Part shown: positions 51,487 to 60,200 of the stretch, piece after piece
Layout: each line of letters opens with the position of its first letter
Position numbering within the stretch: the first letter of the stretch is position 1
Source: Herbihabitans rhizosphaerae
Lineage (GTDB): Bacteria; Actinomycetota; Actinomycetes; Mycobacteriales; Pseudonocardiaceae
Length of the DNA stretch: 64,000 nt
Assembly: GCF_004216555.1 (NCBI RefSeq)
Contig: NZ_SGWQ01000005.1
Location: forward strand, 124,001 to 188,000
Direction of reading: 5' to 3'
The notes under the pieces: model-generated
What the model was told of the DNA's origin: nothing
Databases searched by the model: none
What the model saw: only the letters and a program-made list of their open reading frames with translations
Translations under genes and position numbers: made by a program

Positions 51487-51967
51487 TCGCCGGCCACGTG
51501 TGCACGTCCTCGCCGTCGCGGCGGAGCAGAGCGTTGCGCACGAGATCCCGTTGCCGCAACCGGGCGAACACGTCGTCGTAGGCGCGGTGCAGCGCCTCCC
51601 AGGAGGTGTACTCCTCGAACGAGGACTCTACCCCGGCGCTCCACGACAGATACCCGCCGTCCTGCCGCCAGATCCCGTGCACCAGCCCGCGCCACGCCTC
51701 GCCGTGCACCGAGCGGAGTACGTCGTAGGGCGTGTCGGCGTCCTCGGGCACGAAGCAGTGCATGGTCCGCCGCGACTGGTCCTCCAGGTACAGCCGCCCG
51801 CACGACTCGCACTGGTACGCCGTGGTCGAGTTGTCCACCAGCCCGTCGACCCGGTCCTCGGCGTCGAAGAAGTCGGACAGGTCCTGGCTCGGGATCACGT
51901 CCGCCTTCCACGGCAGGTAGTCGGTGTTGTCCGGGATCACCGCACCGCACCGGCAGGTGATCTTCAC
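51476..51967 (-). CDS. zinc-ribbon protein of unknown function
   Basis: A 163-residue protein with an N-terminal metal-binding pattern ITCRCGAVIPDNTDY and a second pair in AYQCESCGRLYLED, giving the CxC...CxxC ligands of a zinc ribbon. The rest is acidic and aromatic (HGIWRQDGGYLSW, SWEALHRAYDDVFARLRQRD). The GTG at 51967 overlaps the MFS stop (GTGA), so the two are co-translated. The family is not recognised; it may be a small regulator or chaperone for the transporter. Confidence 0.7.
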   Translation of the reverse strand: MKITCRCGAVIPDNTDYLPWKADVIPSQDLSDFFDAEDRVDGLVDNSTTAYQCESCGRLYLEDQSRRTMHCFVPEDADTPYDVLRSVHGEAWRGLVHGIWRQDGGYLSWSAGVESSFEEYTSWEALHRAYDDVFARLRQRDLVRNALLRRDGEDVHTWPAITR

Positions 51968-53304
51968 AGGTCCGGGTGCCTGCGGTGCACGGCCAGGAAC
52001 CCGGCCAGGCCCGCCACGTAGGCGAGTGCGGCGGCCACCACGAGCCCGGGCGCCCGGCCGTCCAGCGGCACCACCGCCGCGGCGATCGCGATCGCGACCA
52101 CCTGCGTGATGTTGAACAGCGTGTCGTAGAGCGCGAACACCCGCCCGCGCACCTCGTCGCCGACATCGCGCTGCACGGCCGCGTCCACGCACAGCTTGAT
52201 CACCTGGCCGCTGGCCATGACCAGGAACGACGCCAGCAGCATGGTCGGCAGCACCATGGGCAACCCGCAGGCGAGCTGCGCCACCGCCCCGAGCAGCAGC
52301 GCGCCGACCACCGTGTGCCGGCGGCCGAACCGGTTGGTGAACCGCGCGGTGAGCAACCCGGCGGCGAGAATTCCGAGGCCCGCCGCGGCCACCATCTGAC
52401 CGATCCCGGGCAGCCCGGCCTTGAGCGGCCCCATGTCGGTGAACGAGTACCGCATCAGCAACACGGTCAGCAGCAGCGAGATCCCGAACGAGATCCGGTA
52501 CGCCAGCATCGCGGCGAACCCGGCCAGCACGGTCGGCGTGCGCAGTGCCGCGCGCCCGCCGTCCAGCAGCCCTCGGGCCACCGCGACCATGGTCGCCGAC
52601 GGCTCGTCCACCTCGTCCGGGCCGAGCGCGCCGCGGGTGAACCGGGTCGCCATGATCGCCCCGATCACCATGCCGATCACCGCGACCGACGTGGTCAGCC
52701 CGGAGCCGACGTTGCCCTCGCCGAAGATCGCGCGCAGTCCGACCGCGCAGCCCGCGCCGATCACCGACACCACCGCGCCGAGCGTGGTGGCCAGCGCGTT
52801 CGCCTCGACGAGGTTGCGCACCGGCACCACGTGCGGCAGCGACGCGGACAGGCCGGACCCGACGAACCTGCTCACGCCGATCACCACGAGCGCGAGCGTG
52901 AACAACCCCGCTCCGCCGACGCCGGTCGCCACGGCCACCGCGGACAGCAGGATCATGGTGCCGCGCAACAGGTTCGCCACGACGATCACGCGCCGCCGGT
53001 CCCACCGGTCGAGCAGCGCGCCGGCGAACGGTCCGACGATCGAGTACGGCAGCAGCAGCGCGGTGAACCCGCCGGCGATGGTCAACGGGTCGGCGGCGCG
53101 CTCCGGGTTGAAGATCACCGCACCGGCGAGCCCGGCCTGGAACAACCCCTCGCCCCACTGTCCGGCGAACCGGCTCAGCAGCAGCCGCCGGAACCCGGCG
53201 ATGGCGAGCAGCCGCCGGGCACCGATCCGCGTGTGGTGCGCGCGAGACTGCTCGGCCGGCGCCGACCCGGACGCGGACTCAGAGGTGTCCGGCGGTGTAC
53301 TCAC
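51964..53304 (-). CDS. MFS transporter
   Basis: A 446-residue, 12-helix transporter. It opens with a hydrophilic N-terminus and FRRLLLSRFAGQWGEGLFQAGLAGAV; the MFS loop-2 signature is LDRWDRRRVIVVANLLRG and a similar loop is in FTNRFGRRHTVVGALLLG. It resembles Rv0037c-type permeases, and the next gene outward (YqgE) matches Rv0038, so the neighbourhood is conserved. The GTG at 53304 is preferred; ATG 53328 would extend it by eight residues. Substrate unknown. Confidence 0.88.
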   Translation of the reverse strand: MSTPPDTSESASGSAPAEQSRAHHTRIGARRLLAIAGFRRLLLSRFAGQWGEGLFQAGLAGAVIFNPERAADPLTIAGGFTALLLPYSIVGPFAGALLDRWDRRRVIVVANLLRGTMILLSAVAVATGVGGAGLFTLALVVIGVSRFVGSGLSASLPHVVPVRNLVEANALATTLGAVVSVIGAGCAVGLRAIFGEGNVGSGLTTSVAVIGMVIGAIMATRFTRGALGPDEVDEPSATMVAVARGLLDGGRAALRTPTVLAGFAAMLAYRISFGISLLLTVLLMRYSFTDMGPLKAGLPGIGQMVAAAGLGILAAGLLTARFTNRFGRRHTVVGALLLGAVAQLACGLPMVLPTMLLASFLVMASGQVIKLCVDAAVQRDVGDEVRGRVFALYDTLFNITQVVAIAIAAAVVPLDGRAPGLVVAAALAYVAGLAGFLAVHRRHPDL

Positions 53305-53358
53305 GGCGATCAGCCTACGGCCGAACATGCTGTCCGCTGTCCGCGCCCGGATGGAATC

Positions 53359-53940
53359 ATGTGCCGCGTGGAAGACGATGTCGGGGTGGAGCCGGGGACG
53401 CTGCTGGTCGCGGCGCCGAGCCTGAGCGACGAGAACTTCCGGCGCACCGTCGTCTACATCATCGACCACCGCGAGGAGGGCACCCTCGGCGTCGTCCTGA
53501 ACCGGCCGAGCGAGGTGCCGGTGGACGAGGTCCTGCCGAGCTGGGGCGCGTTCGTGAGCGAGCCGCGCTCGGTGTTCGTCGGCGGGCCGGTGGAGCGCAA
53601 GACCGCGTTGTGCCTGGCGATGCTCCGCACCGGGGAGAACGCGGCCACCACTTCGGGGCTGATCGCCGTGCGCGGCCCGATCGCGCTGGTCGACCTGGAC
53701 GCCGACCCGGCTGAGCTGGTGGACCGGTTCCGCGGCATTCGGGTGTTCGCCGGATACGCCGGCTGGGACGTGCAACAGCTCGAAGGCGAGATCTCACGCG
53801 GCGACTGGTTCGTCGTGCCGGGCCTGCCCGCCGACGTGCTCGCCTCCCCCGAGGCTGATCTCTGGGGCCTGGTGCTGCGCCGCCAGGGCATGCCGCTGGC
53901 CCTGCTCGCCACTCACCCGACCGACGTCCGCACCAACTAG
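53359..53940 (+). CDS. YqgE/AlgH-family protein
   Basis: A 193-residue soluble protein of the YqgE/UPF0301 family. Motifs: GTLLVAAPSLSDENFRRTVVYI, EEGTLGVVLNRPSEVPVDEVL, FVGGPVERKTALCLAM and FAGYAGWDVQQLEGEI. Function is unproven in actinobacteria; AlgH was named as a transcription regulator. It starts at ATG 53359 (or GTG 53368). It is divergent from the MFS gene with about 55 bp between, as in the Rv0037c-Rv0038 pair, and is followed three bases later by the pentapeptide-like gene. Confidence 0.92.
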   Translation: MCRVEDDVGVEPGTLLVAAPSLSDENFRRTVVYIIDHREEGTLGVVLNRPSEVPVDEVLPSWGAFVSEPRSVFVGGPVERKTALCLAMLRTGENAATTSGLIAVRGPIALVDLDADPAELVDRFRGIRVFAGYAGWDVQQLEGEISRGDWFVVPGLPADVLASPEADLWGLVLRRQGMPLALLATHPTDVRTN

Positions 53941-53942
53941 CC

Positions 53943-55478
53943 GTGACTGTCGACTGGCCGACCTGCGAGCGTGACGAGTGCATCGGCGTGACGGTCGAGG
54001 GCTATTCGCGCTGTCTCGCACACCTGGACGACGGTGAACTCGACGCCGCACTCCGTCCCGGTGCGCTCGATCTGCGCGGCACCACCGTCGATGAACGGCT
54101 CTTCGTCAAGCTGTTCGACGTCTACACCAGCCCGAGCGGTCCGCTTTTCGGTCCCATGGATCTTCGCCAGGCGCGTTTCCTCACGCCGGTGCGACTGGAT
54201 GGCGCGGTCTTCCATGGACCCGTCGACGCGTCCGATGCGCTGTTCGACCAGCCGGTTTCGCTCAACGGCGCGGAGTTCGAGGACTCGGCCAACTTCTTCC
54301 GCGCCACGTTCAATTCCGTAGCGGACTTCAGTGCCGCGCGTTTCGGGAAGTTGGCGACGTTCAGTCATGCGCGGTTCGGCGACATCGCGAAGTTCGAAGG
54401 GGTCGAGTTCGCCGGCGGCGTCGCCATGGTCAACACGGGATTTTCCGGGACCCTCGAATTCACCGATGCGAAATTCCACGGCGAGGTGATCGCCGACCTG
54501 CTCCGCGCCGACCGCATCGCCTTCAATTCCGCGACGTTCGCGCGAGCACTGCGGCTGATGGTCGACTGCCGGTTCCTGGGCCTGCGGCAGGCGCGGTTCG
54601 AGGACGGCGTGACTCTGCGGGTGATGCGCGCCGACGTGGACGCGACCAGGTGCGTGTTCGGCGCGCCGTCGTCGATCTCGGGTGCACAGGGTCGCACCGA
54701 ATGGATTCCGTTGATCACCTCGCTGATGGAAACCGACGTCAGCAACCTGTCGCTGGCCGACGTGGACCTGCGCTGGTGCGAGTTCGCCGGCGCGCACCGG
54801 CTGGACGAGTTGCGCATGGACGGCCTGTGTCCGTTGAACACGCCGCCGAAGTCGTGGCGGCGCGCTCGCCGGTGGGTGCTCGCCGAGGAGCACTACTGGC
54901 GCGGCTGGCCGACCGATGAACGCGCCAACCCGAGGGTGTATCCGATCGATCCGCTGCGGATCGCGGGGTTGTACCGGTCGCTGCGCAAGGCGTTCGAGGA
55001 CGGGAAGAACGAGCCCGGCGCGGGCGATTTCTATTACGGCGAAATGGAAATGCGTCGCCATGCGCCGAGCACGCCGTGGTTCGAACGCACGATTCTGGCC
55101 GCGTACTGGGCGCTCTCGGGATACGGCCAGCGGGCGTCGCGGGCAATCGTCGCGCTGGTGGTACTGCTGGCGACGGTGACCGTGCTGCTGATGGGTTTCG
55201 GGTTGTCCGCGCCGGCACAGCAGCAGATCACCGGGACTGTCCACAATGGACAGGCGCAGCTCGCGGTCAGGGAACCCGCGACCGCACTGCCGGACCGGCG
55301 CTGGACGTGGGATCGCGCCGGCAAGGCGCTGCAGACCTCGGCCGGCGCGATGGTGTTCCGTGACTCCGGGCAGAAGTTGACCTATGCGGGCACCTGGATC
55401 CTGATGCTGGCCAGATTCGGCGGCCCACTGCTGCTCGCCCTCGCGGTGCTGGCGGTCCGGGCACGCGTCAAACGCTGA
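53943..55478 (+). CDS. pentapeptide-repeat-like protein with two C-terminal membrane helices
   Basis: A 511-residue protein. Residues about 70-260 form a right-handed helix of degenerate A(D/N)F/LxX repeats (ARFLTPVRLDGAVFHGPVD, ATFNSVADFSAARFG, ARFGDIAKFEG, AKFHGEV), then a helical region. The C-terminus has membrane helices near 390-420 and 490-508. Pentapeptide proteins often act as scaffolds, and membrane forms can be transporter or channel-like; the role here is unknown. The start GTG 53943 is three bases after the YqgE stop, so the genes are co-transcribed. Confidence 0.8.
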   Translation: MTVDWPTCERDECIGVTVEGYSRCLAHLDDGELDAALRPGALDLRGTTVDERLFVKLFDVYTSPSGPLFGPMDLRQARFLTPVRLDGAVFHGPVDASDALFDQPVSLNGAEFEDSANFFRATFNSVADFSAARFGKLATFSHARFGDIAKFEGVEFAGGVAMVNTGFSGTLEFTDAKFHGEVIADLLRADRIAFNSATFARALRLMVDCRFLGLRQARFEDGVTLRVMRADVDATRCVFGAPSSISGAQGRTEWIPLITSLMETDVSNLSLADVDLRWCEFAGAHRLDELRMDGLCPLNTPPKSWRRARRWVLAEEHYWRGWPTDERANPRVYPIDPLRIAGLYRSLRKAFEDGKNEPGAGDFYYGEMEMRRHAPSTPWFERTILAAYWALSGYGQRASRAIVALVVLLATVTVLLMGFGLSAPAQQQITGTVHNGQAQLAVREPATALPDRRWTWDRAGKALQTSAGAMVFRDSGQKLTYAGTWILMLARFGGPLLLALAVLAVRARVKR

Positions 55479-55479
55479 G

Positions 55480-56031
55480 TCAGCCCGGCTGGGTGTGGAA
55501 CGCCCGGCCGCCGATCACGCCGCCGTGGCCGTCCTTCGTGCCGTCCGTGCAGAAGACGCGGCCCTGGGCGCTCGCACCGGAGCCGCCGTCGGTCGCACAC
55601 GACCACCCGTTGGACAGGTCCGCGTTGCGCTGGCTTCCCTGCGTCGGGGCCTTCGTGTACTCGTCGAGAACGTTGAACGCCTCGGTGCAGCCGACCGTGC
55701 CGTCCGGCTTGGCCTCGGCGATCAGGGAAAAGGTCCTGCCATTCGGCTTGTAATCGAGTGGGCCGCAGTTCACGTCGCCGCCAGCCGGTCGAGGGGCGGC
55801 CGGCTTGGGCTTCACCGTCGGGGGCGGGGCGATCTGGCGGCGGGTGATCTCGGCGGGCTTCTGGTCGGCCGGTGCCGGCGGGGCGGGCGCGGCGTCGTGG
55901 GCGACCTGCGGGTTCGCGGCGGGCTGGCTCGATTCGGCCTTGGCGTCCCCGCCGCAGGCGGTGAGTCCGAACAGCAGCGCACCCCCGGCGAGAGCGGCGG
56001 GGACGGTGGCGAGTAGGCGCTTCGTGGTCAT
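55480..56031 (-). CDS. small secreted lipoprotein
   Basis: A 183-residue exported lipoprotein with the signal MTTKRLLATVPAALAGGALL and lipobox LTAC (Cys at about 26), a Pro/Ala/Lys-rich linker (about 30-85), and a C-terminal domain with four cysteines (VNCGPLDY, VGCTEAFN, WSCATDG, VFCTDG), probably two disulfides. The family is not certain; related Cys-rich domains are found in actinobacterial cell-surface proteins. GAGGAG six bp before ATG 56031 decides the start. It is convergent with the pentapeptide-like gene. Confidence 0.75.
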   Translation of the reverse strand: MTTKRLLATVPAALAGGALLFGLTACGGDAKAESSQPAANPQVAHDAAPAPPAPADQKPAEITRRQIAPPPTVKPKPAAPRPAGGDVNCGPLDYKPNGRTFSLIAEAKPDGTVGCTEAFNVLDEYTKAPTQGSQRNADLSNGWSCATDGGSGASAQGRVFCTDGTKDGHGGVIGGRAFHTQPG

Positions 56032-56121
56032 GGCGATCTCCTCAAATCTCGGGTCTTGCTCCTCCACCCGAGTTAGATGTGAAGAGAATCCACGAAGTTG
56101 GACATCGTGTTGTGGCCTGCG

Positions 56122-57024
56122 TCACCCGGTGTACTTGGCCTCGCTGCCGTACAGCTCGCGGGTGAACGCGGAAATAGCGCCGGACTTGTCGCCGGCGGTC
56201 AGGTCGTAGGTGAGGAACGCGCCGTATCCCTCGTTCACGGTGCGCTTGGCCAGATCCGTCGTGTTGCCGTCCCCTGTCTGTCCGATGTGGACGGCCGCGG
56301 GCGAGAGCCGCTCCTTCGGCAGCGAGACGCCGGGCGGGTCCCAGGAGCCGTAGTAGGGATTCGCCGCGTAGTCGAACTTGGTGCCGACGTCCACGCCGTC
56401 GTGCACGAGCCGGGAGGCGGACGGTCCGATGTTGTAGAAGGTGATCAGCTTGTCGGGCATCTTCTCGCGCAGTGCCGACACCAGGTACACGAACGAGCTT
56501 TCGTTCGGCTGCGGCGTGCCGTTCTCCCCGTAGTCCGCGTACTCGTCATCGAAGTCGATGCCGTCCAGCCCGTACTTGGCGACCGCGTCGGCCAGTTGTG
56601 TGGCGAACGCCGCCGCGGCCTCCTTGGACGGGAAGTTGGCGAATCCGGCACCCTGGTGGTTGCCCAGAATGGACAGCACCACCTTGATGCCCTTCTGCTG
56701 CAGCGGCCGCACCTGCGTCTCCACGCCGTCGAGCACCTTCCGCACGTTCTCGTTGAAATGCAGGTACGCCTTCGAACCGTCGTAGTTGATGTTGGCCGCG
56801 AAGATCGCCGCGATGTCGAACACCGGCGAGCCGTCGCTGGCCAGCGTGTACTTGCCGACGTTCAGCATGCTGTTGCTGTTGACCTCGACGTAGACCAGTG
56901 AGGTCGGCCCATTCTTGGTGGGCTCAGTCTTCGTGGCCGCCGCCGCGGTGCCTGGCGTGCCGGCCACCATCGCCGTGATCGCCGCCGCCGCGAGAACGAT
57001 TCGGGTCAAACGATGCCTCGACAT
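56122..57024 (-). CDS. secreted GH18 endo-beta-N-acetylglucosaminidase-like enzyme
   Basis: A 300-residue exported glycosidase with a signal peptide (RLTRIVLAAAAITAMVAGTPGTAAAA) and a GH18 TIM barrel. The active-site motif is LDGIDFDDEYADYG, fitting DxxDxDxE with the catalytic Glu, in the form typical of Endo H-type enzymes that cut between the two GlcNAc residues of N-glycans. Other conserved parts are VVLSILGNHQGAGFANF and ITFYNIGPSA. The ATG at 57024 matches the signal start. It is near, but divergent from, the iron-box gene. Confidence 0.88.
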   Translation of the reverse strand: MSRHRLTRIVLAAAAITAMVAGTPGTAAAATKTEPTKNGPTSLVYVEVNSNSMLNVGKYTLASDGSPVFDIAAIFAANINYDGSKAYLHFNENVRKVLDGVETQVRPLQQKGIKVVLSILGNHQGAGFANFPSKEAAAAFATQLADAVAKYGLDGIDFDDEYADYGENGTPQPNESSFVYLVSALREKMPDKLITFYNIGPSASRLVHDGVDVGTKFDYAANPYYGSWDPPGVSLPKERLSPAAVHIGQTGDGNTTDLAKRTVNEGYGAFLTYDLTAGDKSGAISAFTRELYGSEAKYTG

Positions 57025-57103
57025 GCGAGAAGTCCAGCACGGCGCCGTCGAGGTCGGTAGCGACGAAGGTTGCCCTCTTCCCTTTGTGAACAACGGCGTC
57101 TAA

Positions 57104-57119
57104 GTTAGGCATGCCTAAC
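57104..57119. promoter_or_regulatory. iron box (DtxR/IdeR-type operator)
   Basis: GTTAGGCATGCCTAAC is a perfect 16-bp palindrome. TTAGGCNNGCCTAA resembles the actinobacterial DtxR/IdeR box TTAGGTTAGGCTAACCTAA. It lies 21 bp before the siderophore-interaction gene start, where iron repression is expected. Confidence 0.75.
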
Positions 57120-57139
57120 CTTGGACAGTTGGAGGCGGG

Positions 57140-57795
57140 ATGGCTCGTACGAACATCAGGCAGACGCGGGTGAAGCCGGCCGTGACCGAGTTGCTCACCC
57201 TGCGCGTGCTGCGCCGCGAACGACTGTCCGAGCACTTCGCCCGCGTGACGCTCGGCGGCGGCGACATCGAACGCTTCGAGTACATGGGCTTCGACCAGTG
57301 GTTCCGCCTGTTCATCCCGGTCGCCGGCGAGCGCACGCTGGATCGCATGCCGGGCAAGCTCGGCATGATCGACTACATGAAGTACCTGCGCGTCGCCAAG
57401 ACCGACCGGCCGGTGCTGCGCAACTACACCGTGCGCGCGTATCGCGAAGACGGACCCGAGATCGACATCGACGAGGGCATCGGGTTCAACCCCGACCCGT
57501 CGATCTCCGAGGTGGTCCTGGTCACCGACGAGAGCGGCCTGCCGGCGATCGCCAGGAGTTGGAGTCGCCGTCCGGCGTCGAGGTGACCTGGATCGAGCGG
57601 GACGACCACGGCCGGACGCCAGGCAAGGCCGCCTACGCCGCGGCCACCGAACTACCCGTTCCGGACAGGCCGTTCTACGGATGGGCGGTCGGCGAGCAGG
57701 CGCTGGCCAGCGGCAAGCGCAAGCACTGGACCCGCGCCGGCGTGCCCAAGACCCACATCATGTTCTGCGGCTACTGGCGCGCGGCCGCGCACTAA
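57140..57795 (+). pseudogene. siderophore-interacting (ViuB-type) ferric reductase, broken
   Basis: The first part (57140-57586) reads MARTNIRQTRVKPAVTELLT, LRNYTVRAYREDGPEIDIDE, VVLVTDESGLPAIARSW and then stops. The family continues in another frame from about 57555 (SPSGVEVTWIERDD, FYGWAVGEQALASGKRKHWTRAGVPKTHIMFCGYWR). Intact homologues have about 260-280 residues; two pieces are missing, roughly 40 residues after the RxYxxR region and another near the frame change. The protein would be non-functional, although the iron box upstream is preserved. It starts at ATG 57140 with GGAGG upstream. Confidence 0.75.
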
Positions 57796-58205
57796 GCCTG
57801 GAGTACCGCGCAGCCGCCGCCTCCGCAGGCGCAGCCCTTGCACCCGGCCGGCATCGCTTTCGGTGTGGCCGCCGCCGCACGGTGTCCGACGATTCCACCG
57901 GCCACGGCGATCACGACCATGCCGACCGCGCCGAGCAGCATGCTGACGATCGCGCCTGCCGTGCTCGGCATGACCCACGCGATGGCACCTCCGGCGACGG
58001 CGACCAGCCCGCCGGCCAGGATCGGTGCGCCCGCGACCTTGTTGCCGACCCGGAACGCGTCGTCGTCGCGCATGGTCGCCTCGGTGCGCACGCCGCTGAA
58101 CCTGTTGCGCGGCAGGCGTTCGGCCAACCCGAGGTAGCCGACAACCGCCACCGCGGCACCCAGCAGGACCAGCAGCGCGGTGAGCACGATCAACGTGGTG
58201 GACAC
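57792..58205 (-). CDS. SdpI-family membrane protein with Cys-rich tail
   Basis: A 137-residue protein with three to four helices (about 3-25, 60-80 and 85-108). The segment GYLGLAERLPRNRFSGVRTEATMRDDDAFRVGNKVAG is typical of SdpI/YhfL proteins, known as immunity proteins against SdpC-like toxins in Bacillus. The C-terminus, MPAGCKGCACGGGGCAVLQA, has four cysteines, an unusual addition to this family. GTG 58205 is the preferred start; GTG 58247 would extend it. Its end overlaps the broken siderophore gene by four bases. Confidence 0.75.
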   Translation of the reverse strand: MSTTLIVLTALLVLLGAAVAVVGYLGLAERLPRNRFSGVRTEATMRDDDAFRVGNKVAGAPILAGGLVAVAGGAIAWVMPSTAGAIVSMLLGAVGMVVIAVAGGIVGHRAAAATPKAMPAGCKGCACGGGGCAVLQA

Positions 58206-58270
58206 GACGCGATGGTAAGCGTCATCTGGAGTTCGACTGGCGGTCACCCCGGTCGTATGTGCTGCGCACC

Positions 58271-59389
58271 ATGTCGATCCGCTTAGCCGCTGCGGCCTTG
58301 ATCGCCGCCACGGCCACCACCTTGATCAGCACGGGAACCGCCGCCGCGTCCGCACCGGGAGTGCGGCTGCTCGGCGAGAAAGTGATCCCGCACGGGTTCC
58401 AGTTCGCCGGCACCACGGTCGGTGGGCTGTCCGGCATCGATCGCGATCCGCGCACCGGCGGCTACGTGTTGATCTCCGACGACCGGTCGGACAAGCAGCC
58501 GGCGCGCTTCTACACCGCGTCGATCGGCGTCACCGCGAACGGGTTCGACAGCGTGGAATTGACCGGCACGCGCCCGTTCCTGCGTCCGGACGGCAGTACT
58601 TATCCGCAGGCCGGCGTCGACCCGGAGGACATCCGCGTCGACCCGTGGGCCGGGAACTACGTGTGGAGCCAGGAGGGCGAGCGGCTCGTCGAGCAGGGCA
58701 AGCCGCCGGTGCTGATCGACCCGTCGGTCCGCTCGACCGCCAGGGACGGCGAGCACGTGCGCGAGATTCCGGTGCCGCACAACGAGAAGATGTCCGCCGA
58801 GCAGCGCGGCCCACGGCGCAACCTGGTGCTCGAAGGGCTGACCTTCGCGGCGGCCGGCGTGCTGGTGACCACCGCGATCGAGGGGCCGCTGTTGCAGGAC
58901 GGCCCGGAGGCGACCACCGAGCACGGCGCGCTGTCCCGGATCACCGTGCAGACCCGGCACGGGCACACGCTCGCCCAGTACGCCTACCCGCAGGAGAAGA
59001 TCTTCGCGCCGGCCGACCCGCCGGGCGGTTTCGCCACCACCGGCGTGGTCGCGATCCTCGCGGTGGACCCGCTGGACCCCACCCGCTACCTGGTCGCCGA
59101 GCGGTCGTTCGTCACCGGCAAGGGCAACAAGGTGCGGATCTTCGAGATCGACACCCGCGGCGCGACCAACGTCCGGGACGCCGACTCCCTGCCGCGCGAC
59201 GTGAAACCGGTGCGCAAGAAGCTGATCGCCGACCTGGCCGACCTTGGACTGTCCACTGTGGACAACGTGGAGGGTATGACCTGGGGCCCGCGCCTGCCGT
59301 CCGGCGAGCGCACCCTGCTGTTGGTCAGCGACGACAACTTCGCGCCGACTCAGGTCACCCAGGTGATCGCGCTGGCCCTCCGCCGATAG
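58271..59389 (+). CDS. secreted esterase-like/phytase-type protein
   Basis: A 372-residue protein with a signal (IRLAAAALIAATATTLISTGTAAAS) and a beta-propeller of the phytase-like esterase group (GGLSGIDRDPRTGGYVLISDDRS, FTTAIEGPL-type and NVEGMTWGPRLPSGERTLLLVSDDNF). Members are annotated as esterase-like activity of phytase; the substrate is unknown. ATG 58271 gives the clean signal; GTG 58259 is also in frame. It carries one GTCCACTGTGGAC at 59251. It is followed 13 bp later by an unrelated hypothetical gene. Confidence 0.82.
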   Translation: MSIRLAAAALIAATATTLISTGTAAASAPGVRLLGEKVIPHGFQFAGTTVGGLSGIDRDPRTGGYVLISDDRSDKQPARFYTASIGVTANGFDSVELTGTRPFLRPDGSTYPQAGVDPEDIRVDPWAGNYVWSQEGERLVEQGKPPVLIDPSVRSTARDGEHVREIPVPHNEKMSAEQRGPRRNLVLEGLTFAAAGVLVTTAIEGPLLQDGPEATTEHGALSRITVQTRHGHTLAQYAYPQEKIFAPADPPGGFATTGVVAILAVDPLDPTRYLVAERSFVTGKGNKVRIFEIDTRGATNVRDADSLPRDVKPVRKKLIADLADLGLSTVDNVEGMTWGPRLPSGERTLLLVSDDNFAPTQVTQVIALALRR

Positions 59390-59402
59390 GCATACTCCAC
59401 GT

Positions 59403-60200
59403 GTGTCGATCAGCGTCGGTCCCCGGTTCGCCGCCGACTTCGCGCGCCTGATCACAGCGGAACGCCTGGACGATCTTGAGGCGTTCCTGCGGCCGGTCGA
59501 ACTGTTCGACGAGCCGCCGCTGTGGACGACGTTCGCCCAACTGTCCTTCCTGGACGACGTACCGAGGCCGGCCCGGGACGTGCTGCTGATCAGGGCGGCG
59601 GTCGAGCACCTGACCACGGTCGCCGCGCTGAACGGCCCGGACAACGACTTCTTCTGCATGGTGTCCGTGCCGGCCGAGCGCGAGCCGGTCAAGCCGTGCT
59701 TCTTCTACACCAATCCGAGCAACGGCCGCGTGCTGCCGCACCTGCGGCTGACCCGCCAGTGGAGCGAGTTCGGCGCGCTGGTGTCACGGGCGATCGACAG
59801 TCCGGAATTCCTGGTCGAGGAGGACCCGCCGGGCACGCCGAACAGACGTGTATTCGTGCGCGAGAGCACTGCTCTCAAATGGATGCACCGCTTCCGCGCG
59901 CAAACAGGTACTCCCGTCTGGTCGAGCTACGCCCTGGAGCGGGCCTTCGCCGACACGCTGTTCGCGCCCGGCGACGGGGTGCGCGACCTGCTCACCGCGT
60001 TGGTCGATCTCTGGGACACGGGCGACGTGGAGCTGACCGAGACGGTGCGCAACCTGGTCAAGGACATCGGCGCGCTGTGCTTCACGAAGTACAAGGATGC
60101 GTACCAGGTCAGCGACTTCTCCTGGCTGTCCGAGCGCCTGGCGACGAGCCCGCGCGCGGCCACCGAGTTCCTCGCCGAGCGGGTGCTGTTGGTGCGCTGA
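59403..60200 (+). CDS. cytoplasmic protein of unknown function
   Basis: A 265-residue soluble protein without signal or membrane segments. It is rich in short helices and beta strands (FARLITAERLDDLEAFLRP, NDFFCMVSVPAEREPVKPCFFYT, WMHRFRAQTGTPVWSSYALERAF, ALCFTKYKDAYQVSDFSWL). I do not recognise the family. The GTG at 59403 follows 13 bp after the upstream stop and the codon use matches its neighbours. It ends abutting the MarR stop (convergent). Confidence 0.65.
   Translation: MSISVGPRFAADFARLITAERLDDLEAFLRPVELFDEPPLWTTFAQLSFLDDVPRPARDVLLIRAAVEHLTTVAALNGPDNDFFCMVSVPAEREPVKPCFFYTNPSNGRVLPHLRLTRQWSEFGALVSRAIDSPEFLVEEDPPGTPNRRVFVRESTALKWMHRFRAQTGTPVWSSYALERAFADTLFAPGDGVRDLLTALVDLWDTGDVELTETVRNLVKDIGALCFTKYKDAYQVSDFSWLSERLATSPRAATEFLAERVLLVR

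Noticed and set aside
51976-53358. Plus-strand open frame running into the YqgE gene
   Set aside because: The upstream part is antisense to the MFS gene; only the part from 53359 is real.
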